64,000 nt of DNA from contig JAKFFE010000032.1 in assembly GCA_036675345.1 (NCBI GenBank), positions 1-64,000 on the forward strand, given 5' to 3'. Below the pieces are notes generated by a model, which made no database searches, was not told the origin of the DNA, and worked only from the letters and a program-made list of their open reading frames with translations. Source of the DNA: JALYOC01 sp036675345. Lineage in GTDB: Bacteria > Myxococcota > Myxococcia > Myxococcales > Myxococcaceae. Shown here piece after piece: positions 1 to 8,266 of the stretch. The translations under genes and the position numbers were made by a program. Position 1 is the stretch's first letter, and every line of letters begins with the position of its first letter.

Positions 1-1071
1 ACGGACAACGGCGGCTGCGGGAGCTTCTCCTCCTGCACCGACAACGTCGGGGCCGCCCCGACCTGTGCGGACATCGATGAGTGCGCCACGGACAACGGCG
101 GCTGCGGAAGCTTCTCCTCCTGCACCGACAACGTCGGCGCGGCGCCGACCTGTGCGGACATCGATGAGTGCGCCACGGATAACGGCGGCTGCGGGAGCTT
201 CTCCTCCTGCACCGACAACGTCGGCGCCGCCCCGACCTGCGCGGACCTCAATGAGTGCGCCACCGACAACGGCGGCTGTGGCAGCGCCACCTTCTTCACC
301 TGCGTGGACAACGTGGGCGCGGCCGCGACCTGCGCGGACATCGACGAGTGCGCCACCGACAATGGTGGCTGTGGGAACGCCGCCTTCTTCACCTGCGCCG
401 ACAACGAGGGCGCGGCGGCGACCTGCGCGGACATCAACGAGTGCGCCACCGAGAACGGGGGCTGTGGCAGCGCAGCCTTCTTCGCTTGCACGGACAACGT
501 CGGCGCCGCCCCGAGCTGCGCGGACATCGACGAGTGCGCCACCGACAACGGCGGCTGTGGCAGCGCCACCTTCTTCACCTGCGCGGACAACGAGGGCGCC
601 GCCCCGACCTGTGCGGACATTGACGAGTGCGCCACCGACAACGGCGGCTGTGGCAGCGCCACCTTCTTCACCTGCGCCGACAACGAGGGCGCCGCCCCGA
701 CCTGTGCGGACATTGACGAGTGCGCCACCGACAACGGCGGCTGCGGTGACGCCACCTACTACTCCTGCGCGGACAACGAGGGCGCCGCCCCGACCTGTGC
801 GGACATCGACGAGTGCGCCACCGACAACGGCGGCTGCGGTGACGCCACCTTTGTCACCTGCGCGGACAACGAGGGCGCCGCCCCGACCTGCGCGGACATC
901 GACGAGTGCTCCACCGACAACGGTGGCTGCGGTGACGCCACCTTTGTCACCTGCGCGGATAACCAGGGCGCCGCTCCGACCTGCGCGGACATCGACGAGT
1001 GTGCGGTGAACAATGGCGGGTGCGGTGATGTGGCACTCAACCACTGCTCCGACAATGACGGAGCGGTCCCC
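1..1071 (+). repeat. Coding minisatellite: twelve 87/93-bp EGF-like units
   Basis: Tandem in-frame units of 87 bp (three copies at the left end, SFSSC type) and 93 bp (remaining copies) are nearly identical at DNA level, including codon choice. Neighbouring copies are more alike than distant ones (SFSSC block, FFTC block, TFVTC block). This pattern indicates recent local duplication and homogenisation, so copy number probably varies among strains. The array continues past the left edge. Confidence 0.9.
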
Positions 1072-2124
1072 ACCTGTACCGCAATCGATGACGTCGCCGT
1101 GTTCGGCCTGGCCTGCAGCTTCTCCACGGCCGCCGGCGGCAGCAGCGACTGCAGCCTGACCACCGCTCCCTATGGCAAGACCGGTTTGGACAACTACACG
1201 GTGCTCGGCGGACAGAACCAGCGGGTGACGCTGGCGGCGAACTCGGTGGCCTATGACAGCGGGACGGAGCTGCTCACCTTCTCCGCCACTGTGGAGAACC
1301 TGCTCTGGCAGACCCTGGGGACCATCGACGACGTCACCCTGGATTCGGCGGGGGTGCGGCTGTTCCTGAGCCGGATCGTGGTCACCGCTGGAACCGGCGC
1401 AATCAGCGTCACCAACGCGGATGGGACCTCCACGTTCACCGCTCCGGATCAGTCCTACTTCCAGTTCGACGAGATGATCCTGATGAACGAGACCTCTTCG
1501 CCCAGGACGGTGGCGTTGAACGTCCCCAGCTCGGTGGAGACCTTCACCGCCTACTTCCTGGTCTCCAGTCAGGTTGCGGTGAAGCTGGTGATCAATGAGG
1601 TGCTGGCCAACCCGGTTGGCACGCTCACCGACGTCACCATGGAGTGGTTCGAGGTCTTCAACGCCGGCCTGTTCCCGGTGAACATGGCGGGCTTCTACAT
1701 CGGGGACACCGCGGCCTCCGGTGATCGGCCCTTGCACTTGATCGCCGGCGAGCAGCTGCTGATCGAGCCGGCGGGCTATCTGGTGTTCGGAAACACCACC
1801 AATACCACCGACAACGGCGGGGTCCCGGTGGACTACGCCTACGGTTCAGCCCTGGCCCTGGCCAACTCGTTGGATGCAGTGCGGCTGATCTCACCGGCCG
1901 GCTACGTCGCGGGCACTCCCCCGACGTACGTTGAGTTCGAGAGGGCCTCGTATCTAAATGCCGCCATCTCCGCCCAGGCCGGGATCTCGCGCGAGCTGAA
2001 GAACCCCTACCTCGACAACGCCAACATGGACGGAAGCAACTGGGGGGATGCGAGCGTCACCGCGACCTACGGTCCGGGCGGAAGAGGCACTCCCGGCGCC
2101 CAGAACTCGGTCTACATCCCCTGA
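1..2124 (+). CDS. EGF-like repeat protein with C-terminal lamin-tail domain (5' end outside window)
   Basis: The frame is open from the first base, so the start and any signal peptide lie upstream. The 707 visible codons begin with about twelve tandem EGF-like repeats of 29 or 31 residues (to about residue 357), each opening DIDECATDNGGC and closing GAAPTC. Each repeat has only four cysteines (C-x6-C-x5 or x7-C-x9-C), so the last disulfide of a calcium-binding EGF module is missing, but the Asp/Glu calcium-site start is kept. Residues 358-526 are a beta-rich stretch I do not recognise. From about 527 the sequence INEVLANP and WFEVFNAG mark a lamin-tail domain, common in secreted bacterial proteins. 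A cell-surface or extracellular adhesive role is inferred; substrate unknown. Confidence 0.85.
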   Translation, partial: TDNGGCGSFSSCTDNVGAAPTCADIDECATDNGGCGSFSSCTDNVGAAPTCADIDECATDNGGCGSFSSCTDNVGAAPTCADLNECATDNGGCGSATFFTCVDNVGAAATCADIDECATDNGGCGNAAFFTCADNEGAAATCADINECATENGGCGSAAFFACTDNVGAAPSCADIDECATDNGGCGSATFFTCADNEGAAPTCADIDECATDNGGCGSATFFTCADNEGAAPTCADIDECATDNGGCGDATYYSCADNEGAAPTCADIDECATDNGGCGDATFVTCADNEGAAPTCADIDECSTDNGGCGDATFVTCADNQGAAPTCADIDECAVNNGGCGDVALNHCSDNDGAVPTCTAIDDVAVFGLACSFSTAAGGSSDCSLTTAPYGKTGLDNYTVLGGQNQRVTLAANSVAYDSGTELLTFSATVENLLWQTLGTIDDVTLDSAGVRLFLSRIVVTAGTGAISVTNADGTSTFTAPDQSYFQFDEMILMNETSSPRTVALNVPSSVETFTAYFLVSSQVAVKLVINEVLANPVGTLTDVTMEWFEVFNAGLFPVNMAGFYIGDTAASGDRPLHLIAGEQLLIEPAGYLVFGNTTNTTDNGGVPVDYAYGSALALANSLDAVRLISPAGYVAGTPPTYVEFERASYLNAAISAQAGISRELKNPYLDNANMDGSNWGDASVTATYGPGGRGTPGAQNSVYIP

Positions 2125-2172
2125 ACCAGGTTCACTGACCTGACCGCCCGGGTGAGCCCGGGCACCGTCTCT

Positions 2173-2212
2173 GCGCCGGGTCTCCTCCAAGGGGGCCCGG
2201 CGCTTCTCTTTA
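2173..2212 (+). terminator. Intrinsic terminator after the surface-protein gene
   Basis: GCGCCGGG (2173-2180) pairs perfectly with CCCGGCGC (2196-2203), with further C/G pairing inside the loop, and is followed by TTCTCTTTA. It lies about 50 bases after the stop codon of the rightward gene and just before the convergent arsR-type gene. Confidence 0.6.
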
Positions 2213-2533
2213 CCCCTCCATCTCGCTCTTCATCCGCGCCAGCAGGGAGACGGCAGAGGTGGCGTAGGGGGAGATCCACCGGTCGTGGAGCTCCTTGAGG
2301 GGGAGCACGTTGAGGTGGTTCCAGCGCACCCGGCCCTCCTTGCGGGAGATCAGCAGGCCGGCCCTCTCCAGCACCCCGATGTGCTGCATCACCGTGCAGC
2401 GGTCCAGCTCCTCGAAGTGCTGACACAGCTCTCCGGTGGTGCGGGCGGCCTTCTTGAGCAGGTCCAGGATCTCCCGGCGCCGGGAGTCGGCCAGCGCCTT
2501 GAACACCTGGTCGTCCTGGGCCTCTCTTGACAT
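2210..2533 (-). CDS. ArsR-family winged-helix transcriptional regulator
   Basis: A 107-residue protein of the usual ArsR length. The winged helix spans about residues 8-85, with the opening VFKALADSRRREILDLL and the recognition-helix region TVMQHIGVLERAGLL. No CxC metal-binding motif typical of metal sensors is visible, so it is probably of the subgroup paired with SRPBCC/AHSA1 genes rather than a metal sensor. It is divergent from such a gene at 2588. Its ATG lies inside a perfect palindrome at 2532-2551, which suggests autorepression together with control of the neighbour. The ligand is unknown. Confidence 0.88.
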   Translation of the reverse strand: MSREAQDDQVFKALADSRRREILDLLKKAARTTGELCQHFEELDRCTVMQHIGVLERAGLLISRKEGRVRWNHLNVLPLKELHDRWISPYATSAVSLLARMKSEMEG

Positions 2534-2551
2534 GTTATAAACCTATAACAT
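2532..2551. promoter_or_regulatory. Palindromic ArsR-type operator
   Basis: ATGTTATA (2532-2539) and TATAACAT (2544-2551) are perfect 8-bp arms separated by AACC. The site is strikingly AT-rich against its surroundings, overlaps the arsR-type start codon and lies 36 bases upstream of the divergent AHSA1-type gene. TATAACAT could also serve as a -10 element. Location and symmetry fit the operator of the adjacent regulator; binding is inferred. Confidence 0.7.
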
Positions 2552-2587
2552 ATCTGCCGGGGGTCAACCCAACGTCGGAGGTGATTG

Positions 2588-3028
2588 GTGGAGCCCAAGT
2601 TCCAGGTGCAGCTGAAGATCCAGAAGCCGGTGGCGGAGGTCTTCGAGGGGGTGGTCAATCCGCAGAAGCTCAGCGGCTACTTCACCAAGACCGCCAGCGG
2701 CCGGATGGTGGAGGGGTCCACGGTGATGTGGTCCTTCCCGGAGTTCGAAGGCGAGTTCCCGGTCAAGGTCCGCCAGGTGGTGCAGAACGAGCGGATCGTC
2801 TTCGAGTGGGAGGCCTCCGAGCGGGGCTACGACACCCGGGTGGAGATGGTGTTCAAGCCGCTGGAGGGGCAGGCCACCATGGTGCAGATCAGCGAGTCCG
2901 GCTGGCGCGACACCCCCAAGGGGATCGAGTCCTCCTACGGCAACGCCAGCGGCTGGATGCACATGGCCTGCAGCCTCAAGGCGTATCTGGAGTACGGGAT
3001 CAACCTGCGGGCGGGCGGGGTGGTGTAG
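2588..3028 (+). CDS. SRPBCC/AHSA1-like domain protein
   Basis: A small single-domain protein of 146 residues with the helix-grip pattern of the AHSA1 (activator of Hsp90 ATPase homologue) family: an N-terminal VQLKIQKPVAEVFEGVVNP, a central WSFPEFEGEFPVKV, and a C-terminal long helix after GWMHMACSLKAYLE. Such proteins bind hydrophobic ligands in a deep pocket; no substrate can be read here. GTG 2588 is chosen because GGAGG at 2577-2581 sits six bases upstream; the in-frame TTG at 2585 is too close. The ArsR-type gene next door is the usual partner of this family. Its 3' end overlaps the convergent gene by 29 bases. Confidence 0.85.
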   Translation: MEPKFQVQLKIQKPVAEVFEGVVNPQKLSGYFTKTASGRMVEGSTVMWSFPEFEGEFPVKVRQVVQNERIVFEWEASERGYDTRVEMVFKPLEGQATMVQISESGWRDTPKGIESSYGNASGWMHMACSLKAYLEYGINLRAGGVV

Positions 3029-4103
3029 CGCCCAGGGTCCACCGGGGCTCCAGCTCCAGGAAGGCTCCGTAGCGCCGGACCGCGGCGTCCAGCAGCTTGC
3101 TCTGCGCCGCGGTGAGCGGGTGGAAGGGCCTCAGCTCTACCGAGACCTCGTCCCGGGACAGCTCCCGGCGCCAGGTCCCGATCACCTGCCCGTTGACGAC
3201 CACGCTGGGGCTGAGCATCCCGCCCCGGTCGTTGATCCGCAGCGCCTGCTCCGGGTCCAGCACCCCGCTGCGATCCCGGTAGCCGACCAGGTACTCGTCG
3301 AAGGCGGGCAGCAGATACGCCTCGCGGTTGGGCGGTGTCTTCTCCGGCTCGCCCTGCCAGGAGGTCTGCTTCCCGCTCCCCTCCGACTCCAGGTCGGACC
3401 TTGCCGCCTCCAGTCCCTGGCGGGCCTCGGCCACGGTCAGGCCGGACCACCAGCAGAAGTCGTCCACGGTGGCCGGGCCCCGGCTGCGGAAGTAGCGGCG
3501 GACCAGCTCGGCCAGCGCCTCCTCGCGCGTCAGCTCCAGCCCGGGGAGGGGCGCCCTCCGGTCCACCAGGTCATAGGTGAACTGCTTGCCTTGCCGGGGG
3601 CCACTGCAGATCACCGCGTCCAGTTCGGCCCGTTGCAGCAGATAGGGGAGGCGTTGACCGCTGCTGTCGATCCCGGCCTGCTCCAGCAACCGGACCACCT
3701 CTGCCCGGGTCAGCGCTGGCCCGTCCCGCAGTGCGCGGCGCAGCGTCTGGTTGCAGCGGCGGAAGGTCGCCTCCTCCAGGCCCAGTTGGCGATGACGGGT
3801 GGCATTCCTGGCCAGCAACCGGGGCGCGAACAGCGCCGCCATCCAGCGCAGATCCCGGGGGACCACCAGCTGCCAGGTGCCGCGCTGCAGGTGGGTGCGG
3901 AGGACGGTGCCGTCGGTGAGGGACTGCTCCACGCTGGACTCGGTGGCGGTTCCTGAGGGAAGGCGGAGGCCCACCGCCCACTTGGTGGCCGCGTAGTCCT
4001 GGGCCTGGACCGCGCCCAGCCAGCCCACCACCTCGGCGGGAGTGGTGAAGCGGGGGGCGGAGAGCTGCTGCCGCTGCAGCCGTTGCTCGGGGATCCCGCT
4101 CAC
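3000..4103 (-). CDS. Winged-helix DNA-binding protein of the AlkZ/YcaQ glycosylase superfamily
   Basis: 367 residues with the family layout of three tandem winged-helix domains. The N-terminal region holds GAVQAQDYAA, which matches the Q-x-Q catalytic loop of AlkZ-type DNA glycosylases (YcaQ-type members have Q-x-D). TVLRTHLQRGTWQLV follows, as in the family. Family members remove bulky or cross-linked bases, or are mobile-element-linked proteins of unknown role, so a DNA-repair function is plausible but not proven. It is the last gene of a leftward operon: its ATG overlaps the stop of the YdeI-type gene by four bases. The 3' end overlaps the convergent AHSA1-type gene. Confidence 0.75.
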   Translation of the reverse strand: MSGIPEQRLQRQQLSAPRFTTPAEVVGWLGAVQAQDYAATKWAVGLRLPSGTATESSVEQSLTDGTVLRTHLQRGTWQLVVPRDLRWMAALFAPRLLARNATRHRQLGLEEATFRRCNQTLRRALRDGPALTRAEVVRLLEQAGIDSSGQRLPYLLQRAELDAVICSGPRQGKQFTYDLVDRRAPLPGLELTREEALAELVRRYFRSRGPATVDDFCWWSGLTVAEARQGLEAARSDLESEGSGKQTSWQGEPEKTPPNREAYLLPAFDEYLVGYRDRSGVLDPEQALRINDRGGMLSPSVVVNGQVIGTWRRELSRDEVSVELRPFHPLTAAQSKLLDAAVRRYGAFLELEPRWTLGATPPRPPAG

Positions 4104-4564
4104 GCCTTGCGGGCCTTGGCCTTCCGGGTGGCCAGCATCTTCACCGCGGATTCGATCCTCCGGGTGCGGGTGGCGGGCTGTTTGGCTCCCTCCACCGCCT
4201 CCACGTGTTCGCGCTGGTGCGAGTAGCTCAGCTCCTGCCAGCGCTCCCAGGCGGGTGGGGTGGCCTTCAGCGCCTTCACCAGCTCAGGCGGCGGCTTCAC
4301 CTCGCGCTTCTCGGTGTCCAGCTCCAAGGTGACCTCCAGGGTCTCTCCTCCCTCCAGCCCTGCCGCCTCCCGGTTGCTGCGACGCAGGGGAAGGCAGGGG
4401 CCCGCCCCCATGGAGGCGATGGTGCTGCGGTAGGTGTAGCCGTTGAGGGTGACCTTCACCGGCGCCCGCACCTTCCCGAACACCTCCCGGGGATCGAAGG
4501 TCACCGGGATCAGGCACATCGATCCCTCGCGGACGATGGTGGCCTTGAACGTCTTCTTCGTCAT
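4100..4564 (-). CDS. DUF1905/YdeI-OmdA family protein
   Basis: A 154-residue protein. Residues 1-95 form a small beta-barrel of DUF1905 type (KATIVREGSMCLIPVTFD, then EVFGKVRAPVKVTLNG). Residues 105-154 carry the YdeI/OmpD-associated helical segment, with ALKATPPAWERWQELSYSHQRE and a basic tail (RTRRIESAVKMLATRKAKARKA). The tail resembles the IxxAVxML motif used in this family. The molecular role of the family is unknown. It is translationally coupled to the AlkZ-like gene (ATGA overlap) and starts 12 bases after the phospholipase-type gene. Confidence 0.8.
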   Translation of the reverse strand: MTKKTFKATIVREGSMCLIPVTFDPREVFGKVRAPVKVTLNGYTYRSTIASMGAGPCLPLRRSNREAAGLEGGETLEVTLELDTEKREVKPPPELVKALKATPPAWERWQELSYSHQREHVEAVEGAKQPATRTRRIESAVKMLATRKAKARKA

Positions 4565-4576
4565 CGGCTCACTCTC

Positions 4577-7225
4577 CTAGACCGACAGCACTCCGGGCCA
4601 GTGACGCATCCACGCCCGGCGCTGGGCCAGCTGCTGCCAGGCGGGATCGTCGGGGCGGATCGCGACCGAGCTGGCGATCAGCGTCTCGATCCGCGCCTCG
4701 TATTCGCGCACCACCTCCGGGTCCTCCACCACCAGCATCAGCTCGCTCTCCCAGTAGGAGGCGGTGAGATCCAGGTTGGCGCTGCCCACCGCGCAGCGCC
4801 GGCCGTCGGCGGAGAGCACCTTGGCGTGGACGTGCGGATGCACCCGCCCCAGTCCCTGCGCCCAGCCGGGGTGCTCCTCCACCCCGTACAGGAAGGCCTG
4901 GGCGCCCTGGGCGATCAACGGATCGAGCCGGGAGTGCACCAGCTCGGTGGCGGCGGCGCGCGCGGTGGCCAGGGGGCCCTGGAAGGGCTGCCCGTCGTGG
5001 TGGGGGACCAGGTGTCCGGTGATCACCCGGACCTGGACTCCCCGCCGCAGCGCCCGGAGGAGCGCGTGCTGCAGCTCCAGCATGAAGGGGAAGCCGTTGA
5101 CCGCGTAGAGGTGCGAGCGCGCGGTGTCGATCAGCTCCAGGTACGTCTCCAGGGTGTGGGCGTCCCGCAGTCCGTGATGCACCACCACCCGGGCCGCCGA
5201 GGTCCCCACCGGTGACGGGGTGCTCAGCGGGTAGGGGGTGCCTCCCGCCTCCAACCATGCGCCCAGGAAGGAGGCGTCCACCGCCGCCACCGCCGGCCCC
5301 TGCACCCGGGCGCCGGCGTCCAGCCAGGGGACCTCGCGCCAGGGGGTGTGGGGGGACAGCGGCACCTCCTCGAAGCCGGCGTAGTACTCGTGGGAGAGGT
5401 TGCGCCCGCCCACCAGCGCCAGCGCTCCGTCCACCACCACCAGCTTGCGGTGATCCCGCAGCTTGAGATCAGAGAGCGAGGGCACCTCGGTGATCGGCCT
5501 CGAGGTGCGCAGCTCTACCCCGGGGCGCCCGGCCAGGCGCTCCAGCAGTGGGTTGCGGGTGCCAAACGATCCGTGGAGCCCGTGCAGCGAGTCCACCAGC
5601 ACCCGCACCTGGACGCCGCGCGCACCGGCCTCGGCCAGCGCTGCCTCCACCGGCGCGCCCACCCCGTCGTCCAGGGCCATGTACACCTGGAGGTGCACGC
5701 GGTGCCGGCTGTGGGCGATCGCCTCCAGCAGCCAGAGGCGCGCCTGGCGGTTGTCGAACTCCAGCTCCACCCGGTTGCCCGGGATCGCCGCTTCGGCGGG
5801 CCGGGTGGGAAGCGGGGCGGGCAGCGTTCGCGCCGTCATCAGATCGGTCTGGTTCCAGGCGCTGAAGTCCTGGACCGAGGGATGGAGCGCGCCGCGGTGG
5901 ACGATTCCCACCACTGGAAAGCCTCCCTGCCGCAGCCGCTGCGCGACCCGGGCCAGCCGCACCGGGTCCAGCTCTTCGGAGACATCCAGTGCCTCGCCCT
6001 CGTCCAGCACGGTGCGGGCGTCGATCACCCGGGGGAGCAGCAGCGCCTGGTGCAGCCGCTCGCGCAGTGAGTCGCAGCTGTGGGTGGGGCGCAGCCGGAC
6101 CGCCAGCAGCTCCGCGGGCGGCAGGGGGAGGAGCCGGAGCAGGGGATCGGGGAGCTGGGCGTCGAAGAGGATCAGCGGCTTGGTGCCGGGGCGGATCACC
6201 CGGAGCCGCTGCTCGATCGCCTCCACCGGATCCGTCCCCGGGTGCTCGTCGGCGCGGTACACCCCCAGCGCCAGCACCCCCAGCCCGGCGTCCAGGGTCA
6301 GCGCCCCGGCCTCGGCGCCGCGGGTCAGCAGCACCTTCCCGCGGGAGACGAAGGTGATCGGCTGGTCGGGGATCGCCGGGAGGTCTCCCACCGCGGCGGC
6401 TTGATCCAACCTCAGCCGCAGCGGGCCGCCGTCATCGGTCAGATCCGCCACGTCCAGCGGACGGGGCTGGGGCCGGGTCAGGGTGGGCGGCGGAGGCAGC
6501 AGCAGCACCGGGGCCGGCCACTGGGCGCCCAGCAGGGCCAGGGCCGGCAGCTGCGCGAACACCAGCAGCCGGGCGGGGCGGTCCGGCACCCAGTCGGCGA
6601 TCCACCGGCGCAGGGAGGTGCTGCCGGGGCGGTTGGCGGTCTCCAGCGTGGCCTGGATCCCGGCGATCTCCAGCAGCGCGGTCAGCTCGTCTCCCGAGGG
6701 CGCATCCGGCCCCAGCAGGGTGACGTGCATCGAGGGGTCGGCGTGATCGCGCAGAAAGGCGCGCAGCGAGGCCCGGGCCCGGTGGCCCAGCGCGAAGCAG
6801 AAGATCGGCAGCGTGGGCCCGGCGGGCAGTGGCCCCTGGGCGAACAGCACCGGAAGGGGATGGAGCTTGCGCAGCTCGTAGAGGGCCGAGGCGCTCTGGA
6901 AGGTCCGCGAGCCCTCCACCAACAGCTCGATCGACTCCGACGCGCAGAGCTCGGCCAACGCGGAGCTGCTCAGCTCCGGGACCAGCTGCACCCGGGCCTG
7001 GAGGGCCACCCCGGCCGCGGCAGCGCCCAGCGCCTCCAGCGAGAGGGTGGCCCCGGCCCCGGGCTCCTCGCCCAGTCCCAGCGCCAGACCGGCGAAGGAG
7101 GGGGGAGGGGTCCACACCGCCACCACCAGCTGCTCCAGCCCCGGGATCAGGGACCGGACCACGCCCAGCACCTCGGCGGCGTCCGATCCCAGCTCCACCA
7201 GCATCAGCGCGCGGCGGTACTTCAT
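4577..7225 (-). CDS. Large phospholipase D/cardiolipin synthase-like protein with USP-like N-terminus
   Basis: 882 residues, about twice the length of ordinary cardiolipin synthases. The C-terminal half has two PLD catalytic motifs: HRKLVVVD near residue 591, followed by GGRNLSHEYY, and HAKVLSAD near 795, followed by GSANLD. Together these form one active site for phosphodiester transfer or hydrolysis. The N-terminal half looks like one or two universal-stress-protein-like alpha/beta units (RRALMLVELGSDAAEVL at the start), without an obvious ATP-binding GxxG(S/T) loop. No signal peptide or membrane helix is evident. The start overlaps the metallophosphoesterase stop by four bases, so the two are probably translated together. 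A role in phospholipid or nucleic-acid phosphodiester metabolism under stress is inferred. Confidence 0.82.
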   Translation of the reverse strand: MKYRRALMLVELGSDAAEVLGVVRSLIPGLEQLVVAVWTPPPSFAGLALGLGEEPGAGATLSLEALGAAAAGVALQARVQLVPELSSSALAELCASESIELLVEGSRTFQSASALYELRKLHPLPVLFAQGPLPAGPTLPIFCFALGHRARASLRAFLRDHADPSMHVTLLGPDAPSGDELTALLEIAGIQATLETANRPGSTSLRRWIADWVPDRPARLLVFAQLPALALLGAQWPAPVLLLPPPPTLTRPQPRPLDVADLTDDGGPLRLRLDQAAAVGDLPAIPDQPITFVSRGKVLLTRGAEAGALTLDAGLGVLALGVYRADEHPGTDPVEAIEQRLRVIRPGTKPLILFDAQLPDPLLRLLPLPPAELLAVRLRPTHSCDSLRERLHQALLLPRVIDARTVLDEGEALDVSEELDPVRLARVAQRLRQGGFPVVGIVHRGALHPSVQDFSAWNQTDLMTARTLPAPLPTRPAEAAIPGNRVELEFDNRQARLWLLEAIAHSRHRVHLQVYMALDDGVGAPVEAALAEAGARGVQVRVLVDSLHGLHGSFGTRNPLLERLAGRPGVELRTSRPITEVPSLSDLKLRDHRKLVVVDGALALVGGRNLSHEYYAGFEEVPLSPHTPWREVPWLDAGARVQGPAVAAVDASFLGAWLEAGGTPYPLSTPSPVGTSAARVVVHHGLRDAHTLETYLELIDTARSHLYAVNGFPFMLELQHALLRALRRGVQVRVITGHLVPHHDGQPFQGPLATARAAATELVHSRLDPLIAQGAQAFLYGVEEHPGWAQGLGRVHPHVHAKVLSADGRRCAVGSANLDLTASYWESELMLVVEDPEVVREYEARIETLIASSVAIRPDDPAWQQLAQRRAWMRHWPGVLSV

Positions 7226-8124
7226 CGCGCGGCTCGCAGCTCGAACTGCTCGAACCGCTGCCGGGAGGGATCCAGCACCCGGGCGTGCAGTGCGCGCAGC
7301 GCTCCGTCCTCCTCGACTTGATAGAGGTTGAAGCCGGAGCGGATCCGGTCGTCGGGGTGCTCCAGGGAGGCGGCGCTGGCGCAGGCGGCCTCCATCCCTC
7401 CCAGCGGCCGGTGGCTGCGCAGGTGCAAATGGCCGTAGAGCACCAGCCCTCGGGGCTGCCTTCGCAGGGCCTCGCGCAGGGCGTGGGCGTCCACCAGTCC
7501 TCCGCGCAGCTGCTCCAGCTTCAGCCGGGAGTCGAAGGGGCTGTGGTGGACTAGCACCACCGGCAGGCGGCGCGCCACCTCCGGATGGGCCAGCACCCGG
7601 CTCAATGCCTCCAGCTGCGCCCTGCCCAGATAACCGGCGGAGACGAACGGAGGGCGGGGCACCGCGCTGGAGAGGCCGATGATCGCGGTGGGGCCGCGCA
7701 GCTTCACGTACGGGTAGTGCCCGGCCGGCAGCGGCAGCGCCAGCTGCGGGAGATCGCTGTGCATGAAGGAGGCGAAGTGGTGGGGGAAGCGGCGCTCGCG
7801 GAGCGTGGCCGGCAGATAGATGTCGTGGTTGCCCGGGATCACCGAGACCTCCACCTGGCGGGTGACCTGGTCCAGCAGCCGGCGCGCCTCCTCGTACTCG
7901 CCCTCCAGCGAGAGGTTGGTGATGTCTCCGGTGACCACCAGATGGTCCGACTGCCGGGCCGCCTCGGCCAGCACCGCCAGCAGGCGCTCCTGCCGGTAGA
8001 CCCGGGCGCGCTGGGTGAGGAGGTTGGCGTAGCCGGTGACCCGCTTGTTGAAGAGCACCCGTCGCAGCTGCACCCCCGCGGGGGCCATCACATGCAGGTC
8101 GGAGACATGGGCGAGGCGGAACAC
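7222..8124 (-). CDS. Calcineurin-like metallophosphoesterase
   Basis: 300 residues with the full set of dimetal motifs in order: DLH (residues 9-11), TGDITN (about 65), GNHD (about 97), VHHSP (about 192) and GHLHLRS (about 232). This is the arrangement of cAMP-phosphodiesterase-like and Icc-like cytosolic enzymes. The exact substrate cannot be read. It is the first gene of the leftward operon that continues with the phospholipase D-like protein, so phosphodiester chemistry may be the shared theme. The promoter should lie in the 142-base divergent gap shared with the HNH gene. Confidence 0.88.
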   Translation of the reverse strand: MFRLAHVSDLHVMAPAGVQLRRVLFNKRVTGYANLLTQRARVYRQERLLAVLAEAARQSDHLVVTGDITNLSLEGEYEEARRLLDQVTRQVEVSVIPGNHDIYLPATLRERRFPHHFASFMHSDLPQLALPLPAGHYPYVKLRGPTAIIGLSSAVPRPPFVSAGYLGRAQLEALSRVLAHPEVARRLPVVLVHHSPFDSRLKLEQLRGGLVDAHALREALRRQPRGLVLYGHLHLRSHRPLGGMEAACASAASLEHPDDRIRSGFNLYQVEEDGALRALHARVLDPSRQRFEQFELRAAR

Positions 8125-8266
8125 CTCACCACGATAGCCCTCTCGCCTCCCTGCCTACCCCCCAGACTTGCGGCCTGGGTTCGTCAGAAAAGAACATTCC
8201 TCTTAGTCATTGGGTCGAAGCCCGACCGGTCACCCCGGCGGCATCTTTCACCCAGGGGAGGCTCCC

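Noticed and set aside
65..1009. Long open frame (+1 relative to the EGF frame) full of Arg/Thr/Ser/Pro
   Set aside because: It is the shadow frame of the EGF repeats; it has no ribosome site and a low-complexity composition.
3120..3956. Plus-strand frames over the AlkZ-like gene
   Set aside because: Composition is typical of GC-rich antisense frames and the opposite strand has clear family motifs.
5348..7321. Long plus-strand frames rich in Gln/Gly/Arg over the phospholipase-like gene
   Set aside because: They are complement frames of the real gene; no family motif and no ribosome site.
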